Source of the DNA: Epiperipatus broadwayi
Taxonomy: Eukaryota > Onychophora > Udeonychophora > Euonychophora > Peripatidae
Direction of reading: 5' to 3'
DNA length: 64,000 nucleotides
Assembly: GCA_028023455.1 (NCBI GenBank)
Contig: JAQFVV010012423.1
Span: 7,732,269 to 7,796,268, forward strand
The notes beneath the pieces are model-generated. The model worked only from the letters and a program-made list of their open reading frames with translations. It made no database searches and was not told the origin of the DNA. Position numbers and translations under genes: made by a program. Within the stretch, counting starts at the first letter, position 1; each line of letters starts with the position of its first letter. Below are positions 27,701 through 39,700 of this stretch, one piece after another.

Positions 27701-30700
27701 AGTTTATTTAAAGAATAAGCTTTAACCATAGTTGGGCCACCTATGATTTTAAAACAATTATTGACAGGAAAAAGTGCATCCCAATTCTAATGGATGTGTG
27801 AAGAATAGTTTTTTCCACAATAGTGGAGACATATATATAAGGAAGTATGTGGGGATGATAAGGAGAAGAAAGGCTAGATATTGGAGAAGCTGAATTGAAC
27901 TTGGAGAGATCTTCATTCTGCAGTGGATTGATAATGGTTGAAAATGATGATGACGATCATATTAATTATTTCATCTATATAAACTAATAAGACTCGGTCT
28001 CACAGGTAATTAAAAATGAGAAACTTTCTCTTTCCTGTGATATATAAAGTGAATTTGTACAATTTAATGATCAGGCTAATAATATGATCAAACCCTAATT
28101 TAGCCATGGTCAGTAATTATTAGTTTATTCAAAGAATAAGCTTTAACGATAGGTAAACTACCTATATTGGTATATATTGATGGGAGAGAGTAAGTGTCAA
28201 TTCTAGTGCTTATTATAAATATAATATAAATTGCTACTATTATTTTATATATATATTAAAATTATGTTTGTGTATGTTTATACATATCAATAACTAAATC
28301 TTCTAATGTTGTATTTTTATAGAACTTGGAACACTGAAAGAATCATTGTTGGACATGCATAAATCAGTTTTTGTTAAGTATGTTTTTATTTTTATGCATT
28401 AGTAAAATGTTTTGCATTTAAAAATTTACAAAGCAATTTTTAGAAACCAAATATAATTTTTTAATTTCCTAAAACTTAATTTGTTAATTTTTTATATTAT
28501 TATTTTTATTAATTTCAGGCACTTGGCACATTCGACACAAGAAAAGCAACTTAAAGAATATTTTTTACAATTTGGAACTGTAAATAGGATTAGACTTAAT
28601 CGAGATCCCGAAACTCAGCTATGCAAAGGTAATTAATTATGCATTTGTCTTTGAAAAGCATAGTTTAACATTTACTATGATTAACCACTACTTAATTTGT
28701 TTCAGGGACAACTTAGCCTAATGAGGTGTATATTAGAAGTCTAAACACTTGTTCATCATTTTAGAATGTCAATCAGAACATTATTTATAGATAATATCAT
28801 ATAATATTTATTTTTAAAATAGGAATATGGTTATAATTTGTATTGTATTTAAATTATCATGTGATGTTGAACATTATTATGCTAGACAGAAACAATTATA
28901 GATTCATATCAAATCTTTTATGAACTGGCAGTTATTATATATTTATGGTTTAAAATGAGACTATAATTGTTTCTCCTTGCATAAATATGTGTTGAATATT
29001 ATATAACTGATTTAAACATAGTATAAAATTGTGATGAAATGTTAACATGTTCACACCTTAAAAATATAAATATGAAATGAAACTACTTTTACATGAAGTT
29101 CTTGCTTCTATTTTATATGATGAATGAGTATTTAGATTTCTAATATACCTGATAAAGCTATGTTGTAGCTGAAATATATGTAGTATAAGATATCTGTCTG
29201 TTTAATGTTTTTGAAAAAATTTACATTAGATTAGAGATTATTAAAATATGCTTTCTATTATTTTCAGTACATGTACTAATATTATATCTATATGTAATCT
29301 TTTCTGATCATTTCCAGAAAGTTTTTAAAATTTTAAACCTTCATATTAAGTTGCTCATAATTATCTCCAAACATTTTAAAATCTGTATACTTATCAAAAT
29401 ATGGGATGGAGATTAATTTTAATATCGTAAATTTAAATAAAACTTTTATGAAATTTATAAAAATTTACATCTCCAATCTTCATTACAAGTAATGATATCC
29501 AAACAATAAGATTTGATCACATTTAATTAACTTTTAGAAGCAAAAAAGATGAATAGTAGAAAAAGAAACAACAATTGGTTTATCATTCCAGCTTTCAATA
29601 TTGATTCAAGATGTGAAGGAAGAATTTTGCTTAAATCTTAATATGATTAAAAATAATAAATAATTTGTTTTTTATTTTAAAGACTGATGAAGCAATTAAT
29701 AACTTTAGAGATATTAATGTTAGCAATGGTAATTAAATCTTCAGAATTAAAAATTTTTCAATGCTAAAATTAAAGTAATAGATAATAGAATATATGGTAA
29801 TACATGGTCTATTGATCCACACTGCGCGATGGCGCTGTTTCTACGCTAAAGCACATAAATATGCTGTTTACAAGGCCGCTCATAGATCTTATGGCCTGTA
29901 AACTGTTCAAATACTAAATGTTGAAGTGCACCCTTACCCCAACATCTCTAGCATGTTGAACGTTATTAGCGACGAGTATGTGACACTCTCTATAGACATT
30001 ACTCTTGACTATTGTACAGCGTATGATATGAAGGTTTCTGTAGTTGTAATGACGAAAAGTATATTAGAACGGATTCAACAAAATTTAAAAACAGCCCGGT
30101 AATGTTATACTATTGTTTTTCACTAGCAACAGCGCCATAGAGCGGTATGGGTAATTAGACGATGTATTACCGAATATATTAAAGAAGACAACTTAATTTG
30201 AAATATTTACTTTAAAAAAAGTTTTAGAAAGTTCTTACTTTCAGTTGTGGAGAAAATATCAAAAAATTCAAATGTGTATTTATCAGTAGAAAATATGCTA
30301 ATAAACTAATAAAAATAACTTTTTAACATTTAGTACTCTTTTTTTTTTTAATTTCAAGAGCAATTTTCTTTAGAGCTATCTACTATAAGCTTGAGTGATG
30401 AATGTATACTAGATGATATATTCACATTTCCAGATTGATTCTAGATTTTAGTTTCATTAGTGAAAACTTAGAATGCAAACTAGTGCATTTATGCATCTAG
30501 CAGCCAAACTTTTACTCCTTTATATTGTTCAAACTAATAATCTGAAATTAAAAAAAAAACTTTTTAGCTTTTTGAGCCCAAGCCAACCAGTTTGTGTAGT
30601 TACATAAATCTGTACCAAGGCATTTTTTATATAGAAGCCTCAGTTTTGTATCGGCTTTAAATCCTTTTTATTCTTTGATGAAGATAGTTGTCAATAACAT

Positions 30701-33700
30701 CTCATAAACTTTCTCATATGTATACTTTCTTAACTTCTAAGAGCAGTTCTTTTCACTTACTCTAAAGTCAGCTTGTGCATTACTTTTAGTTTTTTAAATG
30801 GCTCTGAAAAAATCGTATGATGTTGGTATTATTCTTTTTAATTTAGTCTAAGGAGGCTTATAGAAATGATTTATAAAAATATAAAATGTAAATAGAATAA
30901 AATGTTTACATGACCCACTGTATATTTAGTAGATGACTATTTTTCATAACATTTACATGCATGATGGAATCAGGATCTGTAATTTATGTATGAACATATA
31001 TACATGTGTATTGACTCTTTATAACAGTACACTTATCAGAATATTATAGTATGGTAAAAATGATTTTAAAAACAAAGCATAGCCTTTTAACAAATTAGGT
31101 TTGTTATTCAATTTAATCTTTTAATTTGTTAAATATATACTTGTTTTGTTTAAATTTATAATTTAAGATCAAATTTAAAATGAGTGTCATGAGTTAGAAA
31201 AAAAAAAATTAATTTAAACTTTTTATTTTATATAATAAATCTGGAAATTAGATTTATTAACAGTTAATTTTTTTTTTTCAAGATTTTTCTCTTTCTGTGT
31301 CATCTTATATATATATAATATAAAAGATGTTCACAAAATAAATATTAAGATATACGCGGGAAAGATAATCAGAATTTTGTAATCAAAAATTGTGTATTTA
31401 TTATTAGGTGTTACAAATTGAATCCTTTTCAAAGTATAGTCTCTTTAATGTAATGCACCAGTCTAAACATGATTTTCACTTTCCAAAGTAGTCTAGAAAC
31501 TAGTAAAATTATGTCTTTTAATATCTGCATTGTTTTTTTCTTCACTTTCTAAGTCTGCAAAACAAAATTTTGAGGTATTTTTCATTTGAGAGAATAAAAA
31601 GAAGTCATAAGGAGCAAGATCATGTAAATATGACTGATGGATAAGCTACGTTATGCTGAATTTAATTAAAAATTGTTTCACAAGCAAGGCTTGGTGTGCT
31701 GGTGTATTATTGTGGTAAAGTTTCCACTCCCCATTAAGCCCAAAATTAGGATGTTTCATTTTATTGCATCACCCAAACTTTTCAGAATTTGTAGATTTTA
31801 AATGCCTGACCTTACAAACAAAGTCTGAGTGAACTATGCCATTTGTGTTGTCCCCCCCCCCCCAAAAAAAAAAACAGCTTTCATTTTAATCTTGGACTTC
31901 ATTTGCCATGCTTTTTGTGATGCGGTCAATTTGACCCTCCCATTAAACCACTTGTAAACTTGTGTTTTCACCAGAGCTGCTTGCTTATAAACCGATTCAG
32001 TCATTGCAGTTGTTTTCCTTAACAGAAAACAGAATTTCACATTGTTGCAACTTTTCAGCCATTACAAAAAATGACAAGTAAACAAGATGCACTTAATAAA
32101 AATATTTACTATGCGTAACACGACATCTCAATGATTACAATTGGCAGACTGGTGCAGGCTCTCCTCTCAAGAGGCAATGAGAGGCAGAAGCATGTACTAC
32201 AATGTGCTCACTTTCCAGGGAGTAACTCTTGTTATTTTTGGATACTCTCACATACATTCTATGTATAGAGTTTTGTATATTACATATGATAATAACAGTA
32301 TATTGTATTATAATATCTATAAAACAATTGACATGATATACTCCAGCATTGGTAGTATAAAGAATTGAACTGCCCTCTAGCTGCCATAATTCAATCAATT
32401 TTTTATATTAAGAAAATGACTTTTTATCTAATACTCATGATTTTATATGGAAATTTAAATTGCATTGCAACAGTCTCAAAGAACAGTTTAATTGTTTATA
32501 TTGATAATGCTTAGGATGCAGTGCTTCGATAGCTACATATAATTCTCATTACAATTATCTATTGTTATACATAAATATAAGCTGAATATAAATATATATA
32601 AATAGATATCTTTTAATTAGTTCTATATGAGATGAAGTGTTACAATAATTCAATATTTTTCTTAAACCGAAGATAACAACCACTAATATATATATATAAT
32701 ATTAAAATTAAGAAAGACAAAAAGTTATACATTAATCATTTATATTGTATATTATGTTTTGCATAATCAACCACTGCAATATTTTAATTGAGCCTTTCAT
32801 AATATTATGAATGCATTCTGCATTTTGATAATCAGATTCATACATGTTATGAATCTTCAAATAATAAGAATGTTAAAATAGTTTGAATTAATTTGAGACT
32901 CTCATAGTTCTATGCACCATGTTTGAAGGCATACATTTACTGAGAAAATGTTTTAGTAAAACATTTTTCAATTAGTGTCACATATATTGAAAATGATGAA
33001 AAAAAGTCTGCCAAGAGCAAAAATGAATAAAATGCCATTTTTAACAATGTTTTCAAAGCAATATATGAAATAAATCATTTTTCAACTGAATTTTTGCATG
33101 ATTTCTGTAATGAATGAGATAATAATGACTAACAGTAATATATTCTGTGATATATTGTTAATTAAAAAAAAAAGAGATATACAAAATGGAATAAAAATAA
33201 GTCTTTTATCATTAAATGTAATGTTACTATTTATATTATTGTTGAAAAAACTAGAAAGTTAATAAAAGATAAATATTTTTTTTCTGGATTATATGTTAGA
33301 TTTATAATATTGTAATTCACTTAATTACATAGAAATGGTTATATACTTAATATTATATTATTTTATGATCATTAATTTTGTAAATGGATATTTTCCCGAA
33401 TGTTATGTATATATTTTTTAAACTTTAGATTAATTTTATTCATATATAAATTTAAATCTCATATTATTCATATTTAATATAGGATCTGGATTTTTAGAAT
33501 TTGATAGTAAAGAAGATGCAATTAATGTCTTAAAACTGTCTCGAAATAAGGTAAATTTATTTATTTTGTATTTTAATACACATTTTTATTTTATTGATAA
33601 TTATTATTGTGATTATTGCCATTGCTTAGTAAATTACAAGCCACCACCTCTATTTTGCCCTTACTATTTGCTAGTTCTACTACTCACTATAACTTTTCTT

Positions 33701-36700
33701 TTTTTTAAGATAATGTTATAGCTATTTTCATTTTTTTATTTTTATGATTACTATATAGTGAAGCACTTTTTCATATCCTATATTCTATAACGGCACTCTG
33801 ATAATGCACCAATAAGCTAAGTGTATTATTATAAAGTAGAGTGTTTCTTAGCCCAAATCATAGATAATGACAAATAAATTAAAACATAAACTAATTCTTT
33901 AATTAATTAGTAATTGTCATAACATTTTTATCATTAAACTAAATATATATATATACAGTATAATAAATCGCTTTACTCAACAGTACTTCAGATTTGCTCA
34001 TATAAAAGAATTTGAGCCGTAGGAATAAAAGGATTCCTTTTATTTCTGCATAAATACTATATCTTGTATTGTGGAGTGAAGTATTCATTTATCATTTAAC
34101 ACTCGCAAAAGACGCATGTGCAATTAGCTTGAAAGGCTGATCTTTGAATGTAATACAATTATACTCATGGCGCCATATAAAAATAAATGCTTATTTACTT
34201 ATAAAATAGAAAACATTTAGTAGAACTTAATTAATTGTACCACTTAGTAATTTAGCAAGAATATTTTCAGTATTGGGGATCATAATCATAGTATAAAGAT
34301 TATTAGCTATCAAATACTGGTGATCACTTCAAAGAAATCATATGTATATGATGAAATTCCATCATACACTTTTGCACTATTGGTGCATTGCTTAATGATA
34401 TTTTTGAATGGCAATGTGCCATACCTCTTTTATTTTTTTTATTTTTTCAATTATTACTTTCCTAGCAAATAATTTTGACATTTGAAATATTAAAGATATA
34501 ACCTGTTGTTCTCTTATGATCAAGAAATACAGAACTATAATTTGTGTATAGAAATAACTGACACAGTGTGGAAATGCAGATTAAAATTTAATAACTTAAC
34601 CATCATTCTTAATACTGCTACCTTTTTAGATGTACACACATATACAATTAAATATAATAATTTATACATTGTAATTGGCAAAACACTAGCCAGATAGTTA
34701 AATTTAAATTTTATTTAATAATTTATTTACAGTTTAATGTATAAAATAATAATTAAAAAGGTTGACAAAAAATTGATCAATATCTTAGCGATATATGTTA
34801 TGCTAAATGTAGATATTAACTCCATGCTTTTCTAAAATGAAAATAGAAAGAAGGTGGTTTTTGAGCATAAAAAAAAACTGCCCAGTGAACTAAATAAATT
34901 ATTTATTAATTCTGTTTCCATTAACCATATACGGCTATAAAACTTTATTAATTGATGTATCAATTTTTATGCAGTTTTCTAGATTAATGATGGTCATAAC
35001 TAGGTCACAAATAGGCTAAAGATTTTTCTTTTAAGTACATGACCTATCTAGCTGTTCCTAGCTAGAGTATAAATACTCCAAATTAATTTGGTTTGATCTA
35101 TTGATTGTTGGTGCATTGATTATAAAATTAAAAAATATAGTTACAATATAATGTGGTTCCCATTATTGATGAGAAAGACATTGTATTGTAATAGATATTG
35201 AACTCATTATTAACTTTATAACCAGCTAGCTGATGAATTCTACGACATTTCATAAGGTTTCAGCGCTATAGTTATCACAATTATCCATATTATAGACTAC
35301 ATAGATAACAATTCTTCTTCTTTGACTAACCCATTTTGGTTATTTGAGATTGATAAATATCTTCACAGATTCCTTTTATTGAGATTACATTATTTTGGAA
35401 AGAATCTGATAATACACATCATACTTTATATTGTATCAATCCTTATCATTTGCAAATGCTACTTAGTACTAAAATAAAATCCCAGTAGCATCATAGATAG
35501 TTTTCTTACTATTTGATTGCGGATTCTTTGGAAATGGTTATAAATAGTTAAGTCTGAATCTTAATTTGTTACTATTTACACTTACTGATCTATTGCCTGC
35601 ACATACTAACAAAATAATTCTTAATTTTAACTTTTGGAGTTTTTAATTTTTCGAATTGAGTGAATCTATTACTTAAGGACAGTTTGCTAAGTTTTCTATC
35701 CAAAGGCAGGTTGGAATATCTAGACAATAAAGTATTGCTTTATGATTAAAGCCAAGCCATGACACTTGATCATCATTGTTTTTAATCCCTCAGTAAATTT
35801 ATTATTTTATTATCCAAAATGTAGAGTTGCTTCAAAAAAGAATGAAACCATTTATATTCTAAGTATATATGTAAATTTTATGAATTTGTCTATTTGCAAA
35901 TTAAACTTTTTAATGTAAATTTATTTGCGTATAAATTTTATAAAGATAATTTGCATCAATGATTGCAAAAAAAAAGATAATAATATAATAATTATTTTTT
36001 TCTTTTATAGACTCATAAATTTTTATTGAAAGAAAGAATTTTAAGGGTATGTCCTGTTCTCAGTAGAGATGAATTGGTAGAAAAGATAGCTATGACAAGT
36101 ATTCCAGGTGATATATATATAATATTTCTTTAAATATTCAATTCTACTTTTTATTCACATTATTTTATTGATTTATAGTTCATCAAAAAAATTCTTGTAA
36201 GTTGTTTTTATTAAACATTTAAGACCAACAAATATATTGCTTTTCTACAAGATTAGATTATTTTCATGTAATGGTTTTATTATCTCAGGCTGAAAGAATT
36301 TTATATTTTATATATGATCAAATTGTGCACAAATTGAAGAAGGGCGAGAATAATGGGGATTGACATTTTTAATAAAATATTACAAATTTCTTTATGTTAT
36401 AATAAGTAGTTATTTTCTCAAAAAATATATACTGATTTTGAAACTTTTATATTGATATCTGTAGCATTGAATACACAGTACATATATATTTAATGATTGT
36501 TTACAGGTTTATGATGTTGGCATTTAAGTTGTAGATATATGTTGAATTGTTTTCTTCATCTAGTTGGATTAGTAAATGCTTTTAGAAAAAATTCAGACTT
36601 TATTTATACTTTTCTAAATTCATTCAACTGTTAATAATATCTTACAAATGTAGAGTTTCACACAAACCCTATATGTTATTAATAATTTATTTAGAAAACT

Positions 36701-39700
36701 ACAAATGAAGTTTGAATTTTTCTAAAAAAAAAATTTAACAGTTCAACTAGATAATGAAAATAGTCCAGTATATAAGTAAAATGTATATATTTATAACTTT
36801 TTGTATCAATAATATATCGATCAGTTTTTAATATATAGTAATCATTTTGTTTGTAGTTTTCATGTAAAAGTACATATAATATTGGCTGTATTTCATAAAT
36901 TCAGAATCAGTAATGGATATTTAATTAAAATATTTTTGATAATTGTCAAAAAGAAAATTAATTTTTTACAAATCATTTGAAAGAAATAGATTATTCAAAG
37001 TTATTGTATATAAAATATTACTAATTCAAATGTTGAAAAAGTTTTAGAAATGTTTTTAATTGTTTAGAAGTGTGGAATTTCTATATCCTTGTAGTTAATT
37101 TTTCATACTTTAAAATGTAAATTTAAGTATATATATATAAAATGTACTTATATTATTTCATTTACATTCTCTATAGAAACTTAGTCTTAAATACAACAAT
37201 ATTTGATGAAAATTCATCTATTGTTTTGCATGAAATATGTTTCTGTCAATATATGGCAGCCTTTAGAATTGAAGCTGTTATTGATTTGATTTCTCTATTA
37301 TATAGAAATATTTATTTTTAATATATTTAATGTAGAAATAATGAAACTGAATATGTAAATACATATGTATCACTTATATAATAGGATAAGTAATATTAAT
37401 AATCAAAAAAGCAAATCATATATAATGTGACATTACTTTTATAAGCTTGTATTTACAAAAGTGTAATCCAGAGAGCATACCAATAGCTCAAACCAGCTTT
37501 TAATTGATAAGTGCGGTAAGAGTAAATATTTAAAATCTCTATCTGGAACATTTCCATTTCCAGACGAATTGGTTTCGAGCTTATGGCTCACCTCAGTGAA
37601 GAGCTATAATATGCAGACACTAGATCTAAAGTATCAACTCAAAACCCAGCCCTTACTTCATACGTAATATTTAAGTAGAACCTCTGAAGTTTTCGGACAT
37701 GAAAATGTCTTCTTTTACTCCAGCTATTTAACTTAAATAGCTATATGGAAATGAAACAAATTCAGATTGACCATGTATTAATAGCCTCAGCATAGCCAAA
37801 GCCTTAAAGGTAAAATTATAATAATCAAAAAAGCAAGTCATATATAACATGACATTACTTTTATAAGCTTGTATTTACAAAAATGTAATACAAGAGTGTA
37901 CCAATAGCTCAGACAAGCTCTTAATTGATAAGTGCAGTAAGAGAAAATATTTAAAATCTCTACCTGGAACATTCCTATCTCCAGACCAATTGGTTTCCAT
38001 CTGATCAACTCCCTAGTCTTTATTAATGCATCTATTCTTCTATCTCATTCTTTGCAACAATTACACTCAACAATTCTCCTAACACAATCATCCCACCTTT
38101 TGTATAAGTATACTGACATAAATTGTTTATCCATATCTTCTGCATATCGTACCATCTTTCTCACTCATCTTGTTGCCTGCCTTTTACTCATAACCCAATT
38201 AAATACTATTTTGGCTAATTTCTTATTATCCATAAACTGCAATCTACTGAGCATTTTCATTTTGCTTTTTGCATCTCTCATATAAAAACTTGACCATCTC
38301 ATTTCTCCTGAATTGTCTCCTTTGCCATTCACACATCTGCGTCTAATGCATGTTTTCTTATTTCTCTTTGTACTTTTTCTAATTAATCTAACATCCCTTT
38401 ACTTACACACAATACATCATTACTATATGTTAATCCTGATATTGCCACTCCCTTCCATACAATTCTAGCTACATCATATTTATTATATGAAAACACTGTT
38501 AATTTTTTTATCAGTCCCTTTCTTTGCTTCATTTATTAATTTTTTTCTTCTATTCATCCCAGCAATTTCTTTGATTACTTAAGACAATTCCCAAATAGTT
38601 ATATCTATTCACAACACTTAACTATATCCCCCAATAAAAATTCTATGTCTTTTCTTTCCCCATTATTAATCATTATTACTTTTGATTTTTCTTCACTAAA
38701 TTTAATCCCCATCTCTTTACCCCCCTTGCACATGTCCTCAGCATAACTTCCATATCTATTTTTCTTTCTGTGCATAAGAAGACATTATCCGTAAATAAAA
38801 GACCCGATAATGTATACACTTCCTTGCCATTTATTAATGGTATCTCTACATCTCTTCATAGTCTTTCTATTGCTTTCTCTATTTCTCTCAAATACAACAA
38901 AAACAAAATAGATGATATAGGATATCCATGCCATACTCCCATCCCATTTTTAACTTTAACTGATTCTATACTCCCTAATTGATATGTATACTAATTATTT
39001 TCATATACTCTCTTAATAAGTTCCACTAAAGCTCTGTCCATTCCCAAATTTACTAAACTTACCCATAATCAATTTCTATTTACTCTATCATATGCCATCT
39101 CTATATCTATAAAAACCATATATAACCGTCTACCTGTATTCTTACTCATATCTATAAGTTGTGTAACTGCAAATAAACTATCTCATATATGCCTATCTGA
39201 TTGAAAACCCCTTGTATTTCTCCCACTATATTATTTCCTTTCATCCATTTTGCAACCCTTCCAGCCACCATATATGTGAAAACTTTATATAATATACTGA
39301 CGTTACCACTATCGGTCTATAATTACTTAACTTTCTATGATACTTACCCTTTCCTTTAAATAGTAGCCTTACTCTTGTATTACTCCAACTATCCAGTAGA
39401 TCTATCTTCCGTGTCATCTTATTAAAACATGACAATAGGTTTAATTTTGCCCTATGCCCTAAATTCATTACCATATCTGCTGCTCATCCATCTAAACCTC
39501 TTGCCTTTCCACTTTTCAATTTCTTCCCTGCCTCATTCAGTTCATTTTCTGTAAACCTAATATTTCTATTACTATATGCTTTTATGTTTGTTATCATTCT
39601 ATCCTTTACATTTGACATTTTTTCTATATCGTTGACTTACTTATTTAAGATTGTCTCTAATTCTTCTCTCTCCCCTACATTCCTTCTTTTATTATATTTC

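Larger units (their letters stand above)
28629..33482. other. 4.9-kb intron with a TIR element and a mariner remnant
   Basis: Contains the 8-bp-TSD element (29796-30171) and a deleted mariner (31400-32075). The rest, including 32290-33482, is AT-rich with no recognised feature. Confidence 0.6.

Noticed and set aside
31834-32040. Domesticated mariner (SETMAR-like) host gene
   Set aside because: The frame is broken by stops, lacks the linker region and has a mononucleotide slippage tract; no host domain is fused to it.
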